This document shows positions 10,860 through 22,509 of a DNA stretch of 64,000 nucleotides, piece after piece. Location: NCBI GenBank assembly GCA_022385755.1, contig MU278370.1, forward strand, positions 195,247-259,246, in the 5' to 3' direction. Source of the stretch: Trametopsis cervina (taxonomy: Eukaryota; Basidiomycota; Agaricomycetes; Polyporales; Irpicaceae). Both the position numbers and the translations under genes were made by a program. How positions within the stretch are numbered: position 1 is the stretch's first letter; every line of letters starts with the position of its first letter. The notes beneath the pieces are model-generated. The model was not told the origin of the DNA. It saw only the letters and a program-made list of their open reading frames with translations, and did not search any database.

Positions 10860-13800
10860 TCATGACTGAGACCTTCCACCCGATGGACTCCCTTCTGCAG
10901 TTCGCAGCTGCGTCTTCGACAGCATCTTCATTAGCGTTCTGAACCCCTTCCGTACTTCTCCTCCTCCGGCAGTCTTCCCATCCTTCCCAGCCACATTCCT
11001 CTGGCCTGTGAACGTAGACGAACGTTCCCTTCCGCGCTTCTTCTTCTCGCCTTCGGGGCTTTTCCTACTGTTCATTCTGAGAATCCCGCTCAATACACTC
11101 TGGCGGATTGCTGCTTCCGATGGAAGGTCCACCCGAGTGAGGAACGTGTCTCCCATCGGCGGACTTCTCACGTTAGTTGGTAGATGGCTGTCGCTGGTGG
11201 CTGTTCGGAGCGGAATGGGGTGAGATCAGCGCAAGTCTGAGATGGTGACACATTACACACCTGACATCGACGATGGGCATTCGTCCTCTTCTTCCTCCAT
11301 TATGGGCGATCGCAGCGTCTCCTCTGGAATATCCACAGGAACGGCCACCATATGGCCAAACACCGAGCCATCCGCCCTTGTCACTTGCGTAATCTTCCAT
11401 CCCGCGCTCAACGTTACTGCAGACAACTCTCGTAGTGTCCTCTCTTGAGAATTGAACATGGCCCTCATCTGCGGATATTACGTCAACACGATGCACGTTC
11501 CCTGCCAGTTCGAACGTACTGTAAGATCAAGCCAATACGCGTGTGCGTTGGCCTTTCCAAGATTGGCCAGCAACGAGGATCCTTCCGGGGCAAGCGTCCG
11601 TACAGTACCAGGTAAAGGTTGCTTCGAACCTTTCAACCCGTTCATCGCGCCGTCTAGATCATCTACGCTTGCTGACACTACGTCCTCAACTTCGTCAGCG
11701 CACGCAAGAGGAAGCACGAAGTCGGCGATGACAAGTTTTGTGTCAGGCCCGGCGGCTCGACGAAGTTGTAGTAATATGCTAAGAGCGGATTAAGTCAGTC
11801 GTTGCCAAAAGGGCTGAAGACATAGAGCATACCGGGTCACATATGAATCGGGCCAATCATGTGTAATAACTCTCATCAGGAACACAGCGGGAGCTGGAGC
11901 CTTGAAAAGCCTATTCGACAGAGTAGGATCACATCCTTCCGTTTCGTTGGCAGATTCGCTCTCATGAGACAGCCGGCTACAGTTCAGTTCTGCCGGGAAG
12001 GGTAGCTGGGTCTTGAAAAAGTCGTGTGGTTGGAATGCCACGCGCCCCGAGTCGAGCACTTCGGGATATCGAGCCCGCCATGCCTAATGATGTGTGAGCT
12101 CGCTGCAACGAGGAAGCATTTAGTTGGGGCCCACCATAACACCCATCTCTACCACAGGCGGCCTGTCTTGAATGATAAACCTCAAGTGAGGGAAGGCGTT
12201 CGCGAGCAACATTGACGTTGACCCGATGCCACCGCCGACATCTACGACGACCGATCTCGTCGGGAGTTCATGCCAGTGGAAACCTGCACAAGGAATTCAT
12301 ACGACCGGCTTGCAACGCATCAACGACGATACACACCTGTGATGACACTCCCCGGAACCTCCCATCCTCCAGTGCCCGTCATTGCCTTCCCAAACCTCTT
12401 AAACCTAAACGAGTTTTCGCTCTTCTCCAGCCACTCGAAATACCGCATCTTCGTATTGAAAGCAACGTTGAAAGGTGCATACATCTCGCTACCCTCTGTG
12501 ACGTTCTTCCCTGATGGCTGTCTGGTATGCTTGTCGCTAACCGAGACGAGGCTTATAGAGGAGGCACTTGCAGACGAGTGGAGACCTCTCAAACTAGACT
12601 TAGGAGGTACAGGCGGCGGGATCGGGGACGCATAAGAGCGATGATGGTCAAATGATGCAGTAGCAGGGCTAGATGGCACAGATTCCGAGAATGTCCTCGA
12701 CCGAGGAGAACTGACGAGAGCGGGTGGCTGAAGGTCGAAAGCAGGACCCAACAGTCCTTGTCCGTCTTGAGTTTGGCGCTTAACGTACCCAGGACTGCTA
12801 CTATATCCGTTCACGTTCTCGCCCCTCGAGGAAAGGAGGCCAGTCTGTTTCCTGCTGGCCAGTGGACTCTTGGGCGTCGGCGGTGACGTCCTCCTCCTTC
12901 CATCTCCACTGGCGTGCATCGTCAAGTTGGTGATAGAACTCAATGATTCATGGTTAGGGGTCGACTTCGGCGTCGTCATGAGGTGATCCTTTTCTTTAGC
13001 ACGAGCGCTGCTGGGATTCGACTTCGGTGTGGACTGTAAATCTGTTCTCCCTACATCCATCATGCGACTCCTATCCTTAACGGGTGTCGATTTCGGTGTG
13101 CTCAAGTTGTGTTCGTTGTAGCCGGAGGAGAGACTTTGAGAGGACATCGATCGAAAGATGGGCGACCTAGGCGAATTCGGGGTTTGTGGCAGAGCCAATG
13201 AAGAGAAAGGCGGCATCGGTGGCTGTAGCACATCTGGGGTGGGCGAGACTGATCGATGAGAAAGTCTCTTCAAAATCCCGGGTCTTGCTGGCGTTGGGGG
13301 AGGAGGCGGAGGAGGGGTCCCAGTGATCGATCCTAAGCTACTGGTATACGACGCGGTTCGGTTATGCTTGCGGATATGGCTGTCCATGAGTGAAGACACG
13401 GAGGTAGGAGATCCTTGTAAAGAATTCTGTGCAAACGTCATGGGGCCGTTTGCATTGGACTTCGCGATCTTCGCAATGTCCAGAGAGAGCCCGATCTCAG
13501 ATTTCTTCTTCCTGAGTCTCGCCATAGGGCTCAGATGAGCGGTCGTAGGTTCGTCCGATATACCCGTACCGAGTGACTTAATACCGCTACTTGGCGCAGA
13601 GACCGTATGGCTGATTTGCGGAGGTAAAGGAGGTACGGGCGGAATAGCGCCCGGGGCTTCCGTAGGGAAAGAGGGCCGAGTTGGCGAGGTAGGTTGGCAT
13701 GAAGATGGGTACAGATAACAATCCGTCAAGTAGGCAGCAGCTTTGAAAAGTTCGTCCGTGCTATAATCTAAAGTCAGAAACAACGATTGATGAGCTACAC

Positions 13801-15178
13801 CGACACCGACCATAATCCAATAAACGCAGCGGTTCCATCGGTATTCTCATACTTCTTCTCCGGACTGTGAACGCCTTCAGAAAGCTGCCACAGGACAGAG
13901 CAGCAGCGGATCCACGTACGCATTTTTGCCTCCCGACGTAGCCATCATGAGATCACGCCAAGGCTTTCCGCTGTCGATTATACTACTCAAGCGGTTATTC
14001 GCAAAGACATCAGGGCGCACTTCTCTTCCGATATGATGCGTAGCAAGCAAGCGCAATATATGGCCTATCGTGCTATTAAGCACGAGAAAGAAGAAGCTAT
14101 GGACAACAGTAAACTTACTGAGTTTATTAGAGTCAAGAACACCCTCCCCACCGTAGACATTGCCCGAGGAAATGCACGTCGCAATCTCATCTACATGCAT
14201 TCCTCGCGTGCCAGCTTCACGCAGAATTTCCACGATATGTGATGCCTCCATGAAACGCAAGCATGCGGGAAGATGGTACTGGTAGAACGTACGACAACAA
14301 TCAGCTTTTATAACATGGACACAGAGAGGGACACCGACCGCCATAGCTGCATCACAAAGAACGAGGAACGGCTTCTGTACCATAGCCGCCAGCTGCCCAC
14401 ATGCAGCCACAATGCGGTTCACGGCATTGATCACCTCTGGATGACTTGTCAAATCCTCGCACTTCTTCTTCCATTCCCTTTGGCGAGGAGTTTCTCCGCC
14501 CGCTTCCACCTCAGTGGCCTTGCGATTGAGCCCTACGGAACCGACATCGTCATTATGACCGCCAGGGGTGTGTGGAGTATAGGGCGACGGAGGATGAGTA
14601 CTTTCGGCTACGCGGAGGGATACAGAAGGCGGTACACTCGGAGTGAAAGGAATTACGGGCTCGACTGGAGAAGGAATATGGTTGATGACCGGAGTCGCCT
14701 CATCTACAGGCTCAGGCGCCGTCATAGAAGACGCAGTAATAGGTGCGTCCAGGGATGGCCACTCCAACGGAGGCTGTTTCAGGATCGGAGGAGGCAAGGG
14801 GCTCGGGGAGCATCCTAGGGGCGGATGTGGCGGACCAGAAACGGTGTGTGCCCTTTCCCTCACCTTCCTTGCTTTACCCCCATTGGCGAACCTGACGCTG
14901 TTATTTGATGGACTGGCGGTAAATCCCGGACTGATAGGCGTAGGGGGTTTAGATATATCTGCCTCACAGAAGTCATCGGTGTCTGAGTCCGTGGTGTTTG
15001 TCGAGGTGGACGATCTAGCAGTATTCGCTGGTGCGGGAGATGAGATCGGTGTAGGGCGGGCGGAGGATTGGGAAGCACGACGGGAGCCCGCACGCTGCTG
15101 AGGGCGGTATATCCGCTCCATGTCGTCGATGGCCGTTCCGATGAGTGCATGCAGAGCACGCAAGTCGGAAAAAGTCAT
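10860..15178 (-). CDS. SAM-dependent O-methyltransferase with large disordered insertions
   Basis: Ten exons (5' to 3'): 15178-14339, 14278-14119, 14064-13920, 13864-13811, 13760-12337, 12283-12135, 12083-11833, 11778-11520, 11468-11261, 11200-10860; every junction keeps phase, giving 1,276 residues. The start LRALHALIGTAIDDMERIY matches basidiomycete caffeate-type methyltransferases of about 450-480 residues. A Pro/Ser-rich stretch (residues ~25-234) follows, then the dimerisation part (AACGQLAAMVQKPFL, LPACLRFMEASHIVEIL, HILRLLATHH, CTDELFKAAAYLT). A second disordered stretch of ~400 residues (~421-820) interrupts the fold before FNTKMRYFEWLEKSEN. The SAM-binding VDVGGGIGST (~888) and the catalytic HDWPD (~1001) are intact, as is SVFGHMVAVPVDIP near 1150. 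A basic tail of ~110 residues ends the protein. The second insertion carries spaced T-P-K-S-x-P motifs and a polyproline run. Substrate unknown. Confidence 0.88.
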
Positions 15179-17595
15179 TGGAACTCTTCTCAATGAGACA
15201 ATCGACGCCTGACAAAGATGATGAGCTTGCGTAATCGCGCATTGGGGATGCAAAAGGTCCGAACCTGATAGACGAGATTGGGCAGCTGCGACCAGCTATG
15301 AGGCTTAGAGTCGAAAGAAAGGGCTTGGTCGACGTTTTCCGCGACGAACACGAGGCTCCAGGCGACGCCGACGGAGATGGTGGTGAAAAGACAAGCTTCG
15401 CTCAGACGACGCGGCTCGCCAAAATCCCCTGAAAAGACAGACACGCCACAAATTAAGCCTATGTCACGCTCAGTAATGCTGAAGTCCGTATATCTCGCGC
15501 ACAAGAAACGGCAGAGGTCACAACACGAGGCTTCGATCAAGGAACGCGCTCAGAAGACGTCACGACTACGGAACCGCGACGTCGGGATCGTCCTGAAAGG
15601 GAAGGGTTGCCATTTCGAGAGTGCATTAGACCTCTTCTCGCAGCCAAAAGCGGATAACTCCGCCCGCCGCTGTCGATTCATAACACAAGTTCAACTTAAC
15701 AGCCACTATATCCGGTGGCCAGTCACTGCGATCATCCGGAAGACCTGTCACACCGAGTTCCGAGACAGAAAATCCTTGTCATCGCGGGAAGTGGTTTACA
15801 AACAACTAAGGCTCACCTCATAGTTCCCACGGGAGGCGCATCAAACGGCCCCAGCAATTCGAATCCATATTTAGGAGGTGCTGTGATTGAAGGTCGGGTG
15901 CGCATCACAGAGGTATCTTCAAAGAGACTATCGGCCTGGGATGGTTTAGCATCTTGAGGTGGTATGGACGTCCTGAAGGAATTGCCTCCGCACTGAGTTT
16001 ACCTACCTGCAATCTGCTGAACTTGTATCTGGCCATAAACAGTTACGCGTGCAATGTGTCGACCATAGCTGTGTCTCTAGGGCAAACCGAACATCCATCT
16101 AGGTTTCATTGCGTCCCTAGCCGATGTCTGTCGGTGGCAAAGACGGGTTGCATAGTATGTGAACGTTGCGGAATAGCGTCTGGGGTACATTGATCACGAT
16201 ACACTGACAAGAGCAACGCACTAGAGGCACGACTCATCTTCAGTCTGGTTGGCAGATGTCAGAGTCCTGGAAGAAACAAAGGTCATAGCGGGATGCCTGG
16301 GGTGCGGACAGACTCATGTCAGTTCAACCGGACTGAAGTACTGTCGAGACATACCCCAATCTATCAGTCATGGCCGCGTTAAACCGCCTTCATGTGAACT
16401 CTAGTCACGAAACGCCAGAGTTTGTCATAGACTGATCATACTTACTCACATAACGCAAGTTGTCTTCCCTCCCAGGACGCGACCCGGGACTGCTGACCCT
16501 ACGCGTCTCACGTTTGAATAAGACGGCGTGCCCTACATCCCAGGCGTCAGAAGGGAGGCACTTCAAGCGCCGACGAACGTCGCATGAATAAACTTTAGAC
16601 TCCTGTACTCACATATGTATACATCTCGGCTGCCGTCCACAACCGACGCACGTACTGTACCCGACGGTGGGAGCGCCAATGTCATTTGGGGATAGTTGTG
16701 CGCTGAGGTTCGCTGCGCGAGAATATGGACAGCCACCGAGCTAGTTCAGTAAGGCACCATAGAACAGGACCTGTGAACGCCAAGGATGGTTATGGGGCGA
16801 CAGCCCAGACGCTGTTCGAATGCGAAGGTCTTCCCGTACCGATGTCCCGTCACAGGATCGACAACAGGTTTTCTAGTAAGAGTGTGATGGCCATTCAAAC
16901 CTATGGCGGTCAAACGTTCCTGCCGGGAATACGCCCAATAAACCCTAATGCAAGTGTCCCTGTGTGAACGCAGCCGTCATTGGAAACATTACCACATTCC
17001 TGGGACCGCCGAGCAAGGGTGTGAACGTGTCATGGCCTATTCTGAGTTCATTACGTGGCTAGGGCGTCATGGTAGCTTGTAAGGCATCCGACCTGTGTAT
17101 CTCCTTCCGTAACTGTAGCAACGTGGCGAGTGTGTTTGAACAACAGAGACAAGCGAAAGATGGGATTGCTAAGAAAACCTAACTCGGACAAAGCCGGCAC
17201 AACATATTGTGAGCGCCACAAAGTCTATCGATACCAAATTAAGCAACAAGTCGTCACTGAAAAGCGCGCGTTGTCATTGTCCCACCGTGTATATCAAATA
17301 TTCCAAATCCATGCGCTGCACACGGTGAGATCACATCAACAGTTATGCATAAAGGTCATCGAGCACCGATAGTACATCTAAGTATCAACTATTTACGGGG
17401 CTTTCCGAAAACAAAACACGCGAACATGAGCAAGGAGACGATTCGAAACATATATCGCACGACAATGTACTTGTTAAGAAAAACGTAGACAACGACTCGG
17501 ATCCAAAGACAACATCCCGCGCACTACCGAGTAGCACATAGCAGCGCGCGATACCGCGTCCCGTCGTCAACAACGTTCTTCGCGCTTAAACGCGC
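15179..17595. other. Long intergenic region
   Basis: About 2.4 kb without a recognisable gene. The longest frame, 148 codons at 15377-15823 on the plus strand, has no domain and no splice support. Base composition is even and no repeats were noticed. Confidence 0.45.
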
Positions 17596-18395
17596 TTAGA
17601 GGATACCGAGCAGCCCACCGAGGAGGGTGAGACCGAGCTCGGTGATGATGAAGGACAAGTCTCCGAGGAGAGCGCTGATGGCGACCTGGAGACCTGGGAG
17701 CAGAACACCGGCGACTTGGACGACAGTGACGACAACAGTACCGACGAGTTGACTGTGGTAAGTTGCGTGAGCAGCCGCTATGATCAGAGAGAAGACAAAT
17801 AGACGCACCCGACTTGGAAGAGGAGAGAGTGGATCTCAGCGGCGGCGGCGAAGGGGTGAGCACTCAAGAGGGTGAGGACGGCGGCGAGGGCAGTCAAGAC
17901 GAGCTACGACGAATCCCCGGCATCAGATATATCAATCAAGAACAGTTGAGAGAGTGATACTTACATGGACGAGTTCGGAGACGATGACAGCCAAGTCGTG
18001 AAGGGCAACGATGGCGGTCTTGTCGACGGTGGCGAGGACGATGGAAGCCTCCTGTCCGACGAGCAACTTGACGTCCGTGACGACCTCGTCGAGGATGGTG
18101 ACGATCGTGGCAACGATGGGCGAGATCTTGTCGACGGTCAGGTCATTGGGTCCGAGGCCCTCTAGAAAAAACCGTGTTATAAGCTGTATAAGATGCTCAG
18201 AAGGGCGGGGTACGAACGAAGCGCCTGGGTCTGAGGCGTCAGGGACGTTGTGGCGTCAGCAAAGATCTGGGGGATGCTAGCAGGCGTGGCCTTCTTGACG
18301 AGGGCAACACCGTTGGCCTCGGCCGCAGGAGCTGCGATCACGGAGACGGCGCTGAGCGCGAAGGTGGCGAAGGTGGCGATGGATCGGAACAACAT
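17596..18395 (-). CDS. Small secreted hydrophobic protein (copy 1)
   Basis: Four exons: 18395-18218, 18161-17965, 17903-17809, 17752-17596; 208 residues. A signal peptide (LFRSIATFATFALSAVSVIA) with a likely cut before APAAEANG is followed by a mature chain made of several hydrophobic helices (ATIVTILDEVV, ASIVLATVDKTAIVALHDLA, LTALAAVLTLLSAHP, GTVVVTVVQVAGVLLPGL) and a Gly/Leu-rich end LGGLLGIL. There are no cysteines in the mature part. A TATA-like TATAAAAGG lies about 110 bp upstream (18507-18515, minus strand). The paralogue at 35627-36427 is very similar, with intron positions conserved exactly. I know such small secreted proteins from basidiomycetes but no function; the repeating amphipathic helices suggest interaction with surfaces or membranes, which is inference. 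Confidence 0.85.
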
Positions 18396-19059
18396 GTTGT
18401 CGGTTTGGAAAAGGTGGGGATTGGAAGAGCGAGTCGAAGAGTGAGGACCTGAGTGAGGCGAAAGTGCTTGAGTCAGGATGAGGAATTCCAGCTCTGGGTC
18501 GCCGTCCTTTTATACCTTTGAGGGCTGCACAACAGGTACACAGTGTCGTTCCGTATATGTGGCGGAGCCCATACCACGCCTGGTGCGTCCGGATGTAGGA
18601 ATGCATCATTCCCCGCCAAACACGCATGCATGCTCGTCGCCTCTCTCCTACAACATCCGCTAAACATGATCATCGGTGTGCCGTCACATGTGGATGCGCA
18701 CCCGAAAACGCGATTTTCAGCTAATTGTGCATAATGTGTAGCCGAGGCAATTGAGTTCGGGTGTAGGGATGATGGGATTTGTGCGCTCAACCCTACAGAA
18801 GGCGCAATGACGGCACCGAATGAGAGAAGTCGGGAAGACGTGTCAAGTAGACTGCCAACAAGCAAACAGATAACGACGAACCTATGTGGGTTCGCAACAG
18901 AATAGGGAGCGCATGTCGCACGCAGGATGGGCCGTCCAATGGATAGAGGCAAAAGGTGAGCACGGGCAACCGGACGCGTCTCAGGCGGAAGGGGACACGG
19001 CCAATAGGGCGTTGCGTGACGTGATTGGATGGAGAGGTCACGGGATTATCCCGGATGTA

Positions 19060-19580
19060 ATATAAGCTTCTCAACCTACCTCGAATTCTTTCAGCCCTGT
19101 AGAAAACCAGAGGCCATATGGGGCGTCGCGACTGTCAGTGATGACAGCGCTGAGAACGGTACCTTGGAGCGAATACAATCCAGTATCAAGCTCAGCAAAA
19201 TCAACAAAGTTGCAGTAATACGTATACCTCCTGCCGCCGGATGCTCCACTGCCTTGACTGATGAACAGTTGTTTCTTTGGGAAATTGTTGTAGTTCAAAA
19301 GTGGATAAAATGCGCTACCAGACGTTGCCTCATGTTGTGAGGATTTCATATTGTAGCCCGTGCGACTTTTATACGCCAGGATTTCCGCGATACTGTATGG
19401 CAACGTTTAATTAATTCTGTACTCATGACATACTCTGAGGTCATTCCAGTCATATGTTCGAGCGCAGTACAACCCGTCATCTGATGGTCTGACCGGTCTT
19501 TTGTAGGGATGCTGTGATGAAAAAGGCTGAATTAAGTGAAAGATGCACTCCAGCGGGATATAGAGAACATAGATGACTGA
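19060..19580 (-). pseudogene. Relic of an unrecognised gene, upstream of secreted protein copy 1
   Basis: On the minus strand a 110-codon frame (19403-19071) reads AEILAYKSRTGYN..., then SAFYPLLNYNNFPKKQLF, then LYSLQGTVLSAVITDSRD and stops. Just upstream another frame gives YDWNDLRVCHEYRIN before a stop. The copy at 34430-34915 has the same pieces but with a frameshift and stop between the FPKK block and the CNF-ID-AELDT block. Similar wording (AEIQGYKSNVYVYE) occurs again at 36470-36760. I do not recognise the family. It may be real exons of a once-functional gene lying divergent from the secreted protein gene. Confidence 0.4.
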
Positions 19581-22509
19581 CCAACGAGGCAGAGAAACAC
19601 GGCAAAGAATTCTAAAGCCGTGCAGTGTTCTTCTGTGGTGGAGCTACTTGACAGTTACATGCTCTGAGTGCACAGCGACGGACACTATACCGCACATCTG
19701 GGCCGAGACTGACAGTACATTTGTGTAATAGTGCACAGATGTTTGCTGACCGAAGACTCGACAGACTAATGCTCGCTAGCGTAGACCACGTTCGACATGC
19801 AGAATGCAAACCTTGTCGGTGTTGGTGGCAGAACCAGAGGGAAGTGAGTTATCGCCGTCTGAATATCAAGGTGCACATCAGCGTCTGATATTGAAAAAGT
19901 TAACTCAGCGGCTTCTACTTCCGAGATCGAAACAGGCTATCCACCTGCTCTAACACTGACCGGAATACTACCTTCATCACCTACGATAGTCATTCGAGGT
20001 GCGTCTCTCCACTCATCCTTCATTTCCGTACAGTTGCACGTTCATACGGTAGGAAATTCTCACACCAGTCATACAATAGTCAGCACTCCAGCCGAATGAA
20101 CTGATATCAGCCTCACGGCCCAGGCCTGACAAGTGTCCAATGTCAATCATACCTGTTTCTCCTAATGTCGGAAATTTATGCTTGACCTATGTATAGACTT
20201 TTTGCCAAAGCGCTGCCAAGTGACCACACCAGAACCGCAGCAGTGCGGGCCGTGTTCGTCAACACGCGACCGTGAGTCTGCCTGCTGGCGTCAGGTTAGG
20301 CGTCGACGTCGTACAGCTGACGTCGGAGGCGCAGAATATCTCCGCAACATACCGTAAGAGGGCACGTACGCTGCTCTCTGCCCACGCTCGTGAGTAACTT
20401 TCACTGATTCGCACATGAAACAGGGAGCTGAGATATCTGTTGTGGCGGAAGTAGGAGATAACTGAATCGAGCATCCGTAACGCGTCCCCATCCCGCATCG
20501 ACATTCAACATTGTGAAAATATTCTTCAGGTAACGCGCGATGTCTCATCAGGGCATCGCTGTTCGGTGACGAGCACGTTTCGTCACACACGGAGCTCTGG
20601 TGTTGGTTGTCCCGCAATACGTAAAGGTCATCAAGGATAGAGTGCAGAGCGTTTCTCATGAAGACCAGGCCTCCGACATGCGTGAATTACAGACCTGCCA
20701 CACGTGGTGACTGGCTATTCTTATCAAGAGCTGGCGCAAGCTGACGAAAATACATCTCAAGAGTCAACACTCAGCCTCATCCCCAGCTTCGCCTCACCTG
20801 AACATTTGTCTGTCTCGGACGCGAGCAGCAGCAGGGACCGTAGTAATGTTCACCCAACGTGCCTTTGTATTGGTAACTAACACCATCTCTCGTAAACCTC
20901 GCTGCTGAACAGATCTTCCAAGCCACAGGGAGACTCAACATCGCTGAACCTCAACACCGGCACCATCGCAACAGCTCCTCTGCCCAAGCATTACATCGAA
21001 GATGGCTGACCATTGTACAGTGCTCAAAGTGACGACACTCAACGTTGAACAAACAATCAGCCTCGCCGAACACTCAGCGTCAAGGCCTGCGACCGCCGTT
21101 TCCCGCGTCGGGCGTCCTTTATCCTCTCACCCACGGTGCTCAACTTGACGAACAACTGCAAACACCGCCCGTACGGATGCCATATTCTTCCATTCCGCCC
21201 GCCACGGCCACGCCAGACAAAGTTCCAACCCTCAACTGCACCGACGTCCGGCCGTCACAGGTTCGCGGTGTTGCCGTGTCAGGCAGCCCAAGCGCGCGGT
21301 TCGACATTTAACAGTTTGCCGCCACCAGAACGTCTCCTCTCTTCTCGGGCCCGACGTCTCTGGTTCTCATACACCAGACTAGCCTTTAGAACCAGTGTGG
21401 ATACCCACACGATCATCGGTGTCATCCTCGTTGCCCAGCTCGAAGCCACACAGTCATCGGTATCGTCTTCGTTGCCCAGCACGCAAGCATACTGCACCCG
21501 CTCTCCGCCATTCGCGGCCTTTCTGCCCCGTTGTCGACGCGCATGCCGGACAGCACCCGACGCACCTGGAAGGATACCTAGAAGGACGCCGCACTGCTTC
21601 GCCGATTACCTATTCAGTGATGCTCGCGGAGGAATGGACACGCCGGACATGGCTCTCCGCGCAGACTGAATCCATGCTTCCAGCTTCAATACCCAGTGCA
21701 CGCCCGAACTTCTCTTCGAGAAACGCTTTGGATTCCTATTCTACTAATACATAGAGCGTGTATTCACGCCTCGACAGTCGGTATGATCTACGAGGTGTTT
21801 GGCTTGTATAATGAATAACGATACATCGCATGCGGCGTATATATGGTATCAATCCATGTGCAGAAAAACAACATCAAACATCAAACAATCGGCGCGCCCC
21901 TTCTCCCGGACGACAGTGACACGAATAAGTACGAGAGATACATAATACGCGATCTACAGCGTCCGGGTTGAGAATACTCTAGGTATCTAGCAAGGGTGCG
22001 GGGGAAATGAGAAGCAAGGAATGCTACATGCAATGCAGAGTAGACGCGACGGCGCGTACGTAACAAAGAGCGGGAAGGAAATGCGTAGTACTACCCAGAG
22101 CATACGAATGTGCAGAACGTCATCAGAGCTGGCAATGTGGATGATAAACGAATGTAGTCGGTGGAAAGAATGGCGATGACGAGCGTGGGTATGCGATCTG
22201 TCCACAGCCGGGTGGGACAAGACGGGTGCTCCTCTGTCACGGACAGAAGGACGGGATAGATGGAGATGGAGATGGGCTGTTGATGAGGGGTAGATGCCAG
22301 CACAGGTCGTCTGAAGACGGTGTTCCGCTGAGACGACGGTGTGCCGACGGTGGATCATCTATGTCAAGTCCGGGTCATGCAATGAGGTCGTAACGGGGGG
22401 CGTGAGCTTGCAACAAGAACAAGATGGAAGGAAGCGTTTAACCACCAAACACCCTAAAGTCACACCACATCCGTCAATCACCATGATAATCAGAAACAAA
22501 GAAAAGGAC
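19581..22509. other. Long intergenic region
   Basis: Nearly 3 kb with no gene I can support. A 177-codon frame at 21136-21669 has no recognisable domain. A short imperfect direct repeat occurs at about 21409-21480, where an ATCATCGGTGTC...TTGCCCAGC block is repeated once after about 39 bp. Confidence 0.45.

Larger units (their letters stand above)
17590..19580 (-). repeat. Inverted segmental duplication, arm 1
   Basis: This arm matches 34400-36430 in reverse complement. It holds the small secreted protein gene, its promoter, a ~600 bp flank and a relic coding region. Landmarks shared by both arms: the secreted protein exons, the GTTTCTTTGGGAAA block (19271; 34693 on the other strand), LYSLQGTVLS coding (about 19160; 34810) and CATGACATACTCTGAGGTCAT (19425; 34556). 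Identity is high in exons and moderate elsewhere, so the duplication is not recent. Confidence 0.75.

Noticed and set aside
8129..15178. Secondary-metabolite gene cluster (transporter plus O-methyltransferase)
   Set aside because: Only these two genes occur, in convergent orientation; no PKS, NRPS, terpene synthase or P450 is visible within reach.
16430..16530. tRNA-like or repeat signal
   Set aside because: No T-loop GTTCRANYC with matching acceptor arms could be found here or elsewhere in the window.
21136..21669. 177-codon plus-strand frame
   Set aside because: No domain, signal peptide or splice support; composition looks like random GC-rich sequence.
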